Shown: one piece after another, positions 1 to 7,633 of the stretch
Numbering within the stretch: position 1 is the first letter of the stretch
Layout: the number at the start of each line of letters is the position of its first letter
NCBI GenBank assembly: GCA_022706785.1
Contig: JAKJBW010000005.1
Location: forward strand, 1-64,000
Source of the DNA: Bacillota bacterium
GTDB taxonomy: Bacteria > Bacillota > Clostridia > UBA1381 > UMGS1253
Direction: 5' to 3'
DNA: 64,000 nucleotides
Notes under the pieces: generated by a model
Databases searched by the model: none
Told to the model about the DNA's origin: nothing
The model's input: the letters and a program-made list of their open reading frames with translations, nothing else
Position numbers and translations under genes: made by a program

Positions 1-64
1 CCCGCATCAGCAGGTTCATCAGTTCCATTTCTTGCTCCGTAAGTGCGTTCCTTGTTGTTTTCAT
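1..64 (-). CDS. Partial gene, N-terminus only, runs off the left edge
   Basis: A minus-strand reading frame begins with ATG at 64 and stays open to the window edge, giving MKTTRNALTEQEMELMNLLM and one further Arg. A textbook Shine-Dalgarno AGGAGG (complement of 72-77) sits seven bases upstream, which is the main evidence that this is a real start. Twenty-one residues are too few to assign a family; the LTEQEMELMNLL stretch would suit the first helix of a small DNA-binding regulator, but that is a guess. It is divergent from the ABC permease that starts 22 bases away. Confidence 0.55.
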   Translation of the reverse strand, partial: MKTTRNALTEQEMELMNLLMR

Positions 65-86
65 CTCATAACCTCCTCATTTTTAT

Positions 87-866
87 ATGGAGATTATTGC
101 CATTTACACGCGCGAATATTCAGCCTCCATGGGCGTTATGCTTGGACGTTCCATGCGCCATATTTTCCGAAGCATGGACACCATTATCACGGTCACCATC
201 ATGCCGATTGCGTTTATGCTGCTGTTCGTCTACGTGTTTGGCGGAGCCATTCAAGCCGGCACGGATAACTATGTGGATTATCTGCTGCCCGGTATCCTGC
301 TGATTGCGATTGCAAGCGGCATATCCTATACGGCTTACCGTCTGTTTATGGATATGCAACGGGGCATCTTCGAGCGGTTCCATTCCATGCCCATTGCGCG
401 TTCGGCTGCGCTGTGGGGGCATGTGCTGACCTCGCTGGTATCCAATGCTATCTCGGTTGTCATCATCATTCTCGCAGCGCTGGTTATGGGCTTTCGCCCG
501 TCGGCAGGAGTATTGTCATGGCTTGCCGTAGCTGGCATACTCGCGCTGTTTACGATGGCCTTGACATGGGCAGCGGCGATTGCCGGACTGTCCGCAAAAT
601 CGGTGGACGGTGCAAGCGCCTTTTCCTATCCGCTTATTTTCCTGCCGTTTATCAGTTCAGCGTTTGTACCAACCGAATCGATGCCGGGGCCTGTCCGCGC
701 CTTTGCTGAAAACCAGCCGGTCACCTCCATCGTCGGGGCGATTCGCTCTTTGCTCACGGGGCAGCCTGTCGGTAATGACATTTGGATTGCGCTTGCATGG
801 TGCTTGGGTATTCTTGCCGTTGCTTATATTTTCGCAATGCTGGCTTATAAACGTAAAACGGTATGA
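87..866 (+). CDS. ABC-2 type transporter permease (DrrB-like)
   Basis: A 259-residue integral membrane protein with about six hydrophobic segments and the length of ABC-2 permeases of the drug/daunorubicin exporter type. After a short cytoplasmic start the first helix carries PIAFMLLFVYVFGG, typical of the family, and the last helix ends in AYKRKTV. It would pair with an ATPase that is not in the window. The start is uncertain: ATG 87 is the only ATG after the upstream in-frame stop that keeps the whole N-terminus, but there is no plus-strand ribosome binding site, since the AGGAGG nearby belongs to the divergent gene. Substrate cannot be told. Confidence 0.8.
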   Translation: MEIIAIYTREYSASMGVMLGRSMRHIFRSMDTIITVTIMPIAFMLLFVYVFGGAIQAGTDNYVDYLLPGILLIAIASGISYTAYRLFMDMQRGIFERFHSMPIARSAALWGHVLTSLVSNAISVVIIILAALVMGFRPSAGVLSWLAVAGILALFTMALTWAAAIAGLSAKSVDGASAFSYPLIFLPFISSAFVPTESMPGPVRAFAENQPVTSIVGAIRSLLTGQPVGNDIWIALAWCLGILAVAYIFAMLAYKRKTV

Positions 867-1236
867 GCTATAGTCATTGCAAGCGCTGCAATCACGTTTA
901 GTATTTATGCTTATCAGAATATGCGCTATGACGTAAAACCGTTAAAAAACATATCGTGAGGGTTATGGGCAGCATAGGAAACCGCCCTTTAAAGGTGAAA
1001 CAACCGGATGAGTATAATTCTATAAAAGAATGTCGACTAAAGATGCGCTTTTGAACGCAAGATTCTACTTTTACACGAAAAAGTAATTAAAGAGCGATTA
1101 CGAGGGAACAATCGTGAAAGTGTATCAAATTAGGGTTCTAAGACAAAACGATTAAACGCACAATAAAAATCCGTTTTCTTAAAAAATATTTTCTAGAGGA
1201 ACGGGCTATATTTGGAATGGCTACGCCGCCAGGGCT
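867..1236. other. 370-base intergenic stretch with possible coding debris
   Basis: No intact gene is visible between the ABC permease and the AlkD-like gene. The permease frame stays open after its stop for 30 codons (867-959), encoding a hydrophobic then basic stretch (AIVIASAAITFSIYAYQNMR) that could be the tail of another membrane protein. Further on, 1029-1085 encodes MSTKDALLNARFYFYTKK without a ribosome binding site. Both could be chance. No terminator hairpin was recognised. Confidence 0.3.
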
Positions 1237-1968
1237 TTATACACTCAAGCTTTTACAGGCGACTGACTTCATAGCACGGATTTTCAGCTTTGTTTTGCCA
1301 TCAACTCTTTTTGATTCAATGATTTTCTGTAAGGCCTTGACATAGACCGTTTTATCACATGCGCCGCTTTGAAATGCGGCCATTGTTTTGTCTTGAAATT
1401 TTACAAAGCATTCCGCCAGCCCCCATGCGGCGGCCATTTGTACATAGTAAGCATTGCTTTTGGTGTCTATGTATATCTTAAGCACACGGTCAATATAAGC
1501 TTCGCAGATAAAGTAATCCATCAGCATAACCAGTGCAAACCGGTGGGAAAATTCATGCTCAGAATCCAGATATGATGTTATAAAATCATACATCTCCTGT
1601 TGATTTTTTGCGGATGCTCTCAATCCGGTGCAAAAGCTGTCGCACACAGCCCAGTTATTAATCCTGGGAAGAAATTTTTCTGTCAGCTGCAGGATAGCTG
1701 TGATATCGCCCTTAATATAGCCGATCACCAGTCCTGCAAGCATAACCTCCTCAAATAATATATTGCCGGAACAGACGATAAACTGCTGATAATCACCGTT
1801 TGCAATTTGCTTTGCCAGCCTGCGCAGCACGGGAAGACGGATGCCTGCCAGGTTTTGGGGACTGCCCATCAGCTTTTTTTGAAAATCAGCGTATGTCCTA
1901 TCCGCTTGTGAAGCTAAATCTTCTATAAAAATTTGATAGCTTTCCTTATTCCAATGGTTTGGTATCAT
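1237..1968 (-). CDS. DNA alkylation repair protein, AlkD-like
   Basis: A 243-residue alpha-helical protein matching the AlkD HEAT-repeat DNA glycosylase family (PF08713), which removes alkylated bases. The N-terminus (ADRTYADFQKKL, then GIRLPVLRRLAKQIA) and the INNWAVCDSFC segment are characteristic. The start at 1968 was chosen because GAAGGGG lies just upstream and homologues begin here; an in-frame ATG at 2040 overlaps the stop of the upstream metallopeptidase gene and would add 24 unconvincing residues. The gene follows the YgjP-like gene on the same strand and is probably co-transcribed with it. Several proteins of this family lack proven glycosylase activity. Confidence 0.85.
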   Translation of the reverse strand: MIPNHWNKESYQIFIEDLASQADRTYADFQKKLMGSPQNLAGIRLPVLRRLAKQIANGDYQQFIVCSGNILFEEVMLAGLVIGYIKGDITAILQLTEKFLPRINNWAVCDSFCTGLRASAKNQQEMYDFITSYLDSEHEFSHRFALVMLMDYFICEAYIDRVLKIYIDTKSNAYYVQMAAAWGLAECFVKFQDKTMAAFQSGACDKTVYVKALQKIIESKRVDGKTKLKIRAMKSVACKSLSV

Positions 1969-2036
1969 AACAGCCCCTTCTTTCCAATACACGGTCTTGC
2001 AACCCGCCGCAGCCCTGAAAGAAGTGCCGTAACGCA

Positions 2037-2567
2037 TCATTTCAAAAGCCTGCGCACCTCACGATGACCGGGCATAAGCTTATCCATCACCGCATAAAAG
2101 CCCTTTTGATGATTGGGATGCAGAAAATGCACATATTCATGCAAAACAACATAATATATCGCTTGGTCGGGCTTTCCCATTAACAGCTTGTTTAGCGTAA
2201 TACAATTTTTGGCACGGTGACACACCCCCCAGCGGCTCTTCATAAGGCGCACACGAATGGCGGGCGGCTCGGGCAGCACTTCGGCAAACAAAGGGTAAAT
2301 TTTATCGCTTACAGCGTTAAAACAGGCAAGGCACGCATCATCGCTCCACTGCCCGGCGTTTGCAAGGGCAGCTTTTTTTGCGGCAAGGCGGTTTTGTGTT
2401 TTCAAAATCCAGTCTGTCTTTGATGCGACAAAGGTATCAATTTTGGCAAGGCTGACGGAGCGACCTGCCGATACCGTCACACGACCGTCACCGGCAACAC
2501 GCAGGTTGATATTCTTCACATTTTTAACGGTGAGGTGATACTCGATACCGGCTGTCTTGCGTACCAT
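2037..2567 (-). CDS. YgjP-like zinc metallopeptidase (DUF45/M48-type)
   Basis: A 176-residue protein of the YgjP/DUF45 family. The zinc-binding HExxH helix reads LHEYVHFLHPNH near residue 135, with the usual preceding KSRWGVCHRAKNCITLNKLL block. The variant HEYVH instead of the common HELAH keeps both histidines and the glutamate. Start 2567 is preferred over 2591 because AAAGGCGG lies about seven bases upstream. The AlkD-like gene follows directly. The physiological substrate of this family is not established. Confidence 0.85.
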   Translation of the reverse strand: MVRKTAGIEYHLTVKNVKNINLRVAGDGRVTVSAGRSVSLAKIDTFVASKTDWILKTQNRLAAKKAALANAGQWSDDACLACFNAVSDKIYPLFAEVLPEPPAIRVRLMKSRWGVCHRAKNCITLNKLLMGKPDQAIYYVVLHEYVHFLHPNHQKGFYAVMDKLMPGHREVRRLLK

Positions 2568-2627
2568 GCGGTTGCCGCCTTTCTCTGTCATTCTGAGCCG
2601 ATGCCGCTGCGGGATTGGAGGATATAC

Positions 2628-2661
2628 AAAAAAAGTCCTCGCAAACGCGAGGACTTTTTTT
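2628..2661 (-). terminator. Rho-independent terminator of the 6S-like RNA
   Basis: A perfect stem of AAGTCCTCGC/GCGAGGACTT with an AAAC/GTTT loop, flanked by A7 and T7, so it can act on both strands. Confidence 0.9.
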
Positions 2662-2866
2662 GAAAAATAAGAATCCCCGCCGAGCCGTCCTACAAACCTT
2701 TATTTAACCTGCCAAAGCAGGTGGGCAACCGCCTTTTTGCTTCACGCTTCCTTCTTCCATATAGGGAGGCCTGCAATCCACAAAAAGAGACGAGAATCCC
2801 ATATAAACAGTGTTGGTAAAATAAATGGCTTTATAACGTACACCGCAGGGTATCATGTTATTCTAT
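2628..2866 (-). ncRNA. ssrS: Probable 6S RNA (SsrS-like), with its own promoter and terminator
   Basis: A non-coding transcription unit on the minus strand. The promoter TTGCAA-17-TATATT (2873-2901) predicts a start near 2866, and a strong intrinsic terminator lies at 2628-2661, giving a mature RNA of about 195 nt. The 5' end carries CCCTGCGGTGTACG, which can pair (CCCUGC with GCGGGG, one G-U) with the 3' GGCTCGGCGGGGAT as the closing stem. An inner helix TATATGGGA/TCCCTATA and a small ACCTGC/GCAGGT hairpin on the 3' strand suit the 6S architecture of a long rod with a central bubble. 6S RNA sequesters vegetative RNA polymerase. The identity rests on motif memory and hand folding, without a covariance search. 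Confidence 0.62.
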
Positions 2867-2872
2867 GCTATT

Positions 2873-2901
2873 AATATAGCATACTGTAAATATGTTTGCA
2901 A
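2873..2901 (-). promoter_or_regulatory. Promoter of the 6S-like RNA
   Basis: On the minus strand, -35 TTGCAA at 2896-2901 and -10 TATATT at 2873-2878 with a 17-base spacer. Confidence 0.7.
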
Positions 2902-2934
2902 GGGGTTTTAGGCATTTAAATATGGATATTTTTC

Positions 2935-3243
2935 CTAATTTTCGTCCTCGTCACTGTCTGCATAATCAAAGTCAAACTGATCGTCTACGCGCATGGTAAA
3001 CTCCTCAAAAGCAGCCGTAAGCTCTTCGTCATCCTCTATGACAATCAGATTCTCCTCACCATCGTCGGAGCGGTCGAGGCGAAGGATGACCACTTCATCG
3101 TTTTCCTCATCATTTTCCAATATCTCCAGAAGCACAACATACATCTTCTCATTAAGCTCAAACGAATCCAAATGCTCAAATTCAATCTCGTTTCCTTCTT
3201 CGTCATACAGGGTGACGACATCGGCTCTGTCTTCGTTGCTCAT
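2935..3243 (-). CDS. DUF1292 family protein (YrzB-like)
   Basis: A 102-residue, strongly acidic protein with the DUF1292 pattern: VVTLYDEEGNEIEFEHLDSF, then MYVVLLEILENDEENDEVVILRL and an acidic tail DFDYADSDEDEN. Function is unknown. In many Firmicutes the gene neighbours ruvX and ireB; here ruvX lies on the opposite strand 2.5 kb away, behind the CsaB fusion gene. The start at ATG 3243 has AGAGGTGA seven bases upstream; the longer frame from GTG 3252 is not needed. A near-consensus promoter lies at 3322-3350. Confidence 0.85.
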   Translation of the reverse strand: MSNEDRADVVTLYDEEGNEIEFEHLDSFELNEKMYVVLLEILENDEENDEVVILRLDRSDDGEENLIVIEDDEELTAAFEEFTMRVDDQFDFDYADSDEDEN

Positions 3244-3321
3244 CACGATCACCTCTCACGGTCGGCGAGTACAGAATAAAGGCTGTACCAGCCTGAATTT
3301 ATCTTTTGTTATTCTTCCCAC

Positions 3322-3350
3322 ATTGTATTATATTAAACGCACTGTGTCAA
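3322..3350 (-). promoter_or_regulatory. Promoter of the DUF1292 gene
   Basis: Minus-strand TTGACA (3345-3350), 17-base spacer, TACAAT (3322-3327), about 80 bases before the start codon. Confidence 0.8.
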
Positions 3351-3418
3351 TAAATTTTGATGCTTTTTTTTAGGCTTTAAGCATGTTTGAATCATCCTGC
3401 CATCCGAATGCGCGGCGG

Positions 3419-3447
3419 TTGACAGCGAAAGCGTGGTATGCTATACT
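3419..3447 (+). promoter_or_regulatory. Promoter of the CsaB-fusion/ruvX operon
   Basis: TTGACA (3419-3424), 17-base spacer, TATACT (3442-3447), ending 55 bases before the chosen start codon of the fusion gene. Confidence 0.8.
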
Positions 3448-3502
3448 CCTTTAGGAAATACCTGTTAAGCGCTGTGGCATGACAGGAAAAGGGAGTAATG
3501 GC

Positions 3503-5737
3503 ATGGATACGAATTATACGATTTTGATGGCAGTGATGGGCATGGAAATCGGCGGGGCGGAAACGCATGTGTTAGAGCTTGCGCATGAGCTGAGCCGCAG
3601 AGGGTTCCGTATTATCATTGCGTCCAACGGCGGCGTCTACGAAAAAGAACTTACCGAGGCTGGCATACGTCACTACCGGCTGCCCCTTCATAACAAAAAG
3701 CCTGCCAATATGCTCCATTCATACCTGGGCCTGCGCAAGATTATAAAAGAGGAAAAGGTGGATATTGTGCACGGACATGCGCGTATCCCCTCATTTATAT
3801 GCGGCTTTTTGCACAAAGCTATGAAGTTTCCTTTTATCACAACCGCACACTGGGTGTTCAATACGGACGGCATTTTAAAGTATGTTTCCAACTGGGGGCA
3901 AAAGACCATTGCGGTCAGCGATGATATCAAGCAATACCTCATGAACAGCTACGGTGTACCGGAGCGCGACATTACAGTTACCATTAACGGGATAGACACA
4001 GACAAATTTTCGGCGCAAATCGATGCGTCGGATGTGGAAAAAGAATTCGGCCTTGAAAACAGCAAAAACCGAATCGTATACATCAGCCGCATGGATAACG
4101 ACCGAAGCCTTGTGGCCTTTCAGCTGGTGCAGATAGCGCAAGAACTTGACAGCGAGATAGAAAACCTTGAAATTGTCATAGTGGGCGGGGGCAATTCCTT
4201 AGAGCGCCTTAAGCAGGAGGCAGTTCTCGTAAACGCTGAGGCGGGCAGGCCGCTTATCAAGCTGACGGGTGCGCGCACAGACATCAATCAGTTCATTAAG
4301 ACAGCTAAAATATTTATAGGGGTTTCGCGTGCGGCGCTTGAGGCAATGTCTGCCGAAAAACCTGTCATTGTCGCCGGGAACGAAGGCTATATCGGTATTT
4401 TTGATCAGGACAAGCTTGACATATGCGTCCAGACCAATTTTACCTGCCGCTTATGCCCCGCATCCAGCGTTGAACGGTTAAAGGAGGATATCATCCGCCT
4501 TCTGAAACAGGCAGATGATAGTGAGCTTTCCCGTCTCGGCAGCTATGCGCGCAGTATTATAACCGAAAGGTATTCCGTGAGCCGCATGGCGCAGGACAGC
4601 ATAAACGCATACCGCTCGCTTCTGACGGAAAAAAAGCTTTTAAACGATGCTGTGATTTCGGGTTACTACGGCTTCAAAAATAACGGCGACGATGCGCTTT
4701 TGTCGGCTATTATCGACAATCTGCGGCTATATATGCCCGAAATTAAAGTCTGCGTACTTTCTTTCAGGCCAAAAGAAACACGAAAAAAATACGGGGTATG
4801 TTCGGTAAACCGCTTCAATATTCTCTCAGTCCTGCATCAAATGAAGGGGGCAAAGCTGCTGATTAACGGCGGCGGCTCACTCATTCAGGACGCAACAAGC
4901 ACACAGTCGCTTTTGTACTATCTTTTTGTTATGCGTCTGGCCAAGCGCAGAGGGCTTAAATCCATGCTGTACGCAAACGGGATCGGACCCATCAGCAAAA
5001 AAGCCAACAGGGTACGGGCCGCCAAGGTGCTTGACTCTATGGATCTTATCACACTTCGTGATCCCGATTCCGTTGAAGAGATAGAACGGCTTGGCGTAAA
5101 ACGCAGCGATGTGATCCTGACTGCCGACCCTGCCTTTACTATCAAAATAGCGGGTGATGAGCGGATAGCGCAGATCTTAGAGCAGGAAGGGATATCAAAA
5201 GGTGCCAGACTGGCTGGGATTTCTGTGCGCAGCTGGAAATCTCACGGGCCCGATTTTGAGCGAAACATGGCGCTTACCTGTGACTATTTAAAAAACAAGC
5301 TTGGGCTTGAGCCGGTTTTTTTGAATATGCAGTATCCTGCGGATTTGAGAATTTCTTTGAGTATTGCAAAAAAAGCTAAAGAGAGGCCGCATATCATCAT
5401 GCAGTGTCTTTCCGATTCGGAAATGCTTGGTCTTATCTCAAATATGGAAATTATCATCGGAGAAAGACTGCATACGTTAATCTACGCAGCGGTTGCGGGC
5501 GTTCCGTTTGTGGGATTGGTTTACGACCCCAAGGTGGAAGGCTTTATGGCGTATGCGGGGCAGGATAAATGCGTGCCGGTAAACGGGTTTACCGCCGATA
5601 TGCTGTGCCGTGAGATTGATGTATGTATGGGCGATAAAGCGGCGCTTTCAGAGCGGCTTGCGGCCAAGACCGAGGAAATGAGGGGCCTGTCGCTCTACAA
5701 TGCCCAGTTGGCTGTCAATTTAATAAGGGAGAAATAG
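3503..5737 (+). CDS. csaB: Glycosyltransferase family 4 fused to polysaccharide pyruvyl transferase CsaB
   Basis: A 744-residue two-domain protein. Residues about 1-370 are a GT-B fold family 4 glycosyltransferase: MGMEIGGAETHVLELAHEL at the N-terminus and SRAALEAMSAEKPVIVAG as the donor-site region. Residues about 385-740 are a CsaB-type pyruvyl transferase (PF04230): SGYYGFKNNGDDALL, INGGGSLIQD, and ERLHTLIYAAVAGVP near the C-terminus. CsaB adds pyruvyl groups to the secondary cell wall polymer that SLH-domain proteins bind. The start at 3503 has AAGGGAG seven bases upstream; the earlier ATG at 3479 has none. It shares a strong promoter with ruvX, which begins two bases after its stop. An SLH-domain serpin is encoded at 22-24 kb. 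Confidence 0.88.
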   Translation: MDTNYTILMAVMGMEIGGAETHVLELAHELSRRGFRIIIASNGGVYEKELTEAGIRHYRLPLHNKKPANMLHSYLGLRKIIKEEKVDIVHGHARIPSFICGFLHKAMKFPFITTAHWVFNTDGILKYVSNWGQKTIAVSDDIKQYLMNSYGVPERDITVTINGIDTDKFSAQIDASDVEKEFGLENSKNRIVYISRMDNDRSLVAFQLVQIAQELDSEIENLEIVIVGGGNSLERLKQEAVLVNAEAGRPLIKLTGARTDINQFIKTAKIFIGVSRAALEAMSAEKPVIVAGNEGYIGIFDQDKLDICVQTNFTCRLCPASSVERLKEDIIRLLKQADDSELSRLGSYARSIITERYSVSRMAQDSINAYRSLLTEKKLLNDAVISGYYGFKNNGDDALLSAIIDNLRLYMPEIKVCVLSFRPKETRKKYGVCSVNRFNILSVLHQMKGAKLLINGGGSLIQDATSTQSLLYYLFVMRLAKRRGLKSMLYANGIGPISKKANRVRAAKVLDSMDLITLRDPDSVEEIERLGVKRSDVILTADPAFTIKIAGDERIAQILEQEGISKGARLAGISVRSWKSHGPDFERNMALTCDYLKNKLGLEPVFLNMQYPADLRISLSIAKKAKERPHIIMQCLSDSEMLGLISNMEIIIGERLHTLIYAAVAGVPFVGLVYDPKVEGFMAYAGQDKCVPVNGFTADMLCREIDVCMGDKAALSERLAAKTEEMRGLSLYNAQLAVNLIREK

Positions 5738-5738
5738 T

Positions 5739-6164
5739 ATGCAAAGGATAATGGGTATCGACTATGGTGATGCGCGCGTGGGTATAGCGGTTTCGGATCC
5801 CCTGGGGATCACTGCCCAAGGGATTGAAACCATAAAAAACACGGGGCGAAAAGCATTGTTTTCCCGTCTTGCAGAGCTGATAGACGAATATAGCCCGGCT
5901 GTCATCGCAGTGGGCTATCCGAAAAATATGAACGGCACAACAGGTGAGCGGGCGCTGCTGACCCAGGCCTTTACAGAAAGGCTTGGGCAAATCTACGGCG
6001 GCAAAATCGTACTCGTGGACGAAAGGCTTTCCACCGCAGGCGCTGTCCGCAGTCTGAATGAAACAGACACACGCGGCGCAAAGCGCAAAAATGTTGTGGA
6101 TACGGTTGCGGCTGTGCTGATTTTGCAAACGTATATGGACATGAATAAAAACACAATGCGGTAA
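5739..6164 (+). CDS. ruvX: Holliday junction resolvase-like protein RuvX/YqgF
   Basis: A 141-residue RNase H-fold protein of the YqgF family. The first strand carries the catalytic aspartate in GIDYGDARVGIAVSDP; VGYPKNMNGTTGE and DERLSTAGAV follow, and DTVAAVLILQTYMD closes the fold. The family is linked to Holliday junction resolution and, in some bacteria, pre-16S rRNA processing. It follows the CsaB fusion by a single base, with GGGAG upstream of its ATG, so the two are co-transcribed. A bidirectional terminator lies after the stop. Confidence 0.93.
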   Translation: MQRIMGIDYGDARVGIAVSDPLGITAQGIETIKNTGRKALFSRLAELIDEYSPAVIAVGYPKNMNGTTGERALLTQAFTERLGQIYGGKIVLVDERLSTAGAVRSLNETDTRGAKRKNVVDTVAAVLILQTYMDMNKNTMR

Positions 6165-6172
6165 ACAAGCCA

Positions 6173-6224
6173 TAATAAAGCCTGCCGGATAATTTGCTTT
6201 TGAATTATTCGGCAGGCTTTATTT
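6173..6224. terminator. Bidirectional terminator between ruvX and the pseudouridine synthase gene
   Basis: A long hairpin with arms AATAAAGCCTGCCG and CGGCAGGCTTTATT around a loop that can extend the stem; A/T tracts on both sides suit the two convergent genes. Confidence 0.85.
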
Positions 6225-6240
6225 AATGATCATTATGGGG

Positions 6241-7158
6241 TTACTGCTTTCTCAAAGTCTTTAAAGCAGCTTCAAAATAATCGGGCAGAGGTGCGCTAAA
6301 CTGCATCGGCTGCCCGTTTTTCGGATGCAGGAACATGATTTTTGCCGCATGCAAAAGCTGACCGCTCAGGTGAAAGGCTTCTTTTTTCATGCCATACGTT
6401 CTGTCGCCTACAACGCTGTGGCCAATATATGCCATGTGTACGCGTATCTGATGCGTGCGCCCCGTGGTGAGCTTGCAGGCCACTAACGTATATTTGCCGA
6501 AACGCTCAAGCACCTCATAATGCGTCACCGCCTCACGGCTGTTCTTTGCGGTTACGCCCATCTTTTTGCGATCACTTGCACTGCGTCCTATGGGCGCGTT
6601 TATGCTCCCTGCGTCTGTTTTGATATTGCCGTTCACCAGAGCGGTGTATATCCTAGACAGGCTTCTGTCCTTCAGCTGCTGCGACAAAAACAGATGCGCG
6701 GCATCGTTTTTTGCCACCAAGAGAAGCCCCGACGTATCCTTGTCAATCCTGTGGACGATTCCTGGGCGCATGACGCCGCCAATACCGGAAAGGCTGCCGG
6801 CACAGTGGCCCATCAGCGCATTGACCAGTGTTCCTGAATGGTTGCCCGCAGCCGGATGCACCACCATTCCCTGGGGCTTGTTTATTACCAGAAGATATTC
6901 GTCTTCGTAAATGATATCGAGTGGAATTTCCTCAGCAACCACATCCAGCGGCATAGCGTCGGGCAGACAAACTTCAATCACGTCGCCCGCGCTTATCTTA
7001 TACTTTTTGTCCAGATTTTTACCGTCTTTTGTGACATATCCGTCCTCAATGAGCTTTACGCCGTGCGAACGCGAAATGTCCGTCACGTTTTCTGCGATAA
7101 AACGGTCAAGGCGAAGCCCTTGCCATGCGTCGGTTATCACAAAAACCGCTTTTTTCAT
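6241..7158 (-). CDS. RluD-family pseudouridine synthase
   Basis: A 305-residue RNA pseudouridine synthase of the RluA/RluD family. An N-terminal S4 domain (RLDRFIAENVTDISRSHGVK) is followed by the catalytic domain with HRIDKDTSGLLLVAKN holding the catalytic aspartate, and GRTHQIRVHMAYIGHSVVGD near the C-terminus. It converts uridines of 23S rRNA or a related RNA; the exact target is not readable. ATG 7158 overlaps the lspA stop by four bases and has AAAGGAGG upstream, so the two are translationally coupled, the usual lspA-rluD order in Firmicutes. Confidence 0.93.
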   Translation of the reverse strand: MKKAVFVITDAWQGLRLDRFIAENVTDISRSHGVKLIEDGYVTKDGKNLDKKYKISAGDVIEVCLPDAMPLDVVAEEIPLDIIYEDEYLLVINKPQGMVVHPAAGNHSGTLVNALMGHCAGSLSGIGGVMRPGIVHRIDKDTSGLLLVAKNDAAHLFLSQQLKDRSLSRIYTALVNGNIKTDAGSINAPIGRSASDRKKMGVTAKNSREAVTHYEVLERFGKYTLVACKLTTGRTHQIRVHMAYIGHSVVGDRTYGMKKEAFHLSGQLLHAAKIMFLHPKNGQPMQFSAPLPDYFEAALKTLRKQ

Positions 7159-7619
7159 TGCTTAGCCTCCTTTGGCTCCTTATGGAGGAACAAAAGGTAG
7201 ATGGCGAGCAGCACGCATCCTATCGATACACAGGTATCGGCGACGTTAAAGCAAGGGAAATCAATGAATAAGATATGGAAAAAGTCAACAACGTATCCGT
7301 TTATTGCCCGGTCTATCAGATTACCCAGCCCGCCCGCGAAAATCAGCGTGACAGACAGGGAAAGCAACTTGTGCGTATCTTTATGCCGTATCATATATGC
7401 GGCTGCTGCGCAGAGTATGGCGGATGTCAGACCGACAAGCAGCCAGCGGGTATCCTGAAAAAAGCCGAAAGCTGCGCCGCGGTTCTCAACATACACAAGG
7501 TCCAGCACGTGGTTAATGACAGGAACTATGCTGCCATCTGAAAGATATATCCTTGCCAGATGCTTTGTTATCTGATCGGCAGCAATTAAGCCGGCACATA
7601 ATACAAACCACCAAAACAT
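7155..7619 (-). CDS. lspA: Lipoprotein signal peptidase (signal peptidase II)
   Basis: A 154-residue membrane aspartic protease that cleaves prolipoproteins before the lipidated cysteine. Four hydrophobic segments are visible. Catalytic motifs are VENRGAAFGFF, GGLGNLIDRAINGYVVDF (first aspartate) and FNVADTCVSIG (second aspartate). ATG 7619 is preferred over TTG 7625 because AAGGCGG lies eight bases before it. Probable substrates in this window are the DUF4362 and GerMN lipoproteins. It sits between aroB and the RluD-type gene. Confidence 0.95.
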   Translation of the reverse strand: MFWWFVLCAGLIAADQITKHLARIYLSDGSIVPVINHVLDLVYVENRGAAFGFFQDTRWLLVGLTSAILCAAAAYMIRHKDTHKLLSLSVTLIFAGGLGNLIDRAINGYVVDFFHILFIDFPCFNVADTCVSIGCVLLAIYLLFLHKEPKEAKQ

Positions 7620-7633
7620 AAGCAAAACCGCCT

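Noticed and set aside
2993-3373. Serine-rich plus-strand ORF
   Set aside because: It is the antisense shadow of the acidic DUF1292 gene.
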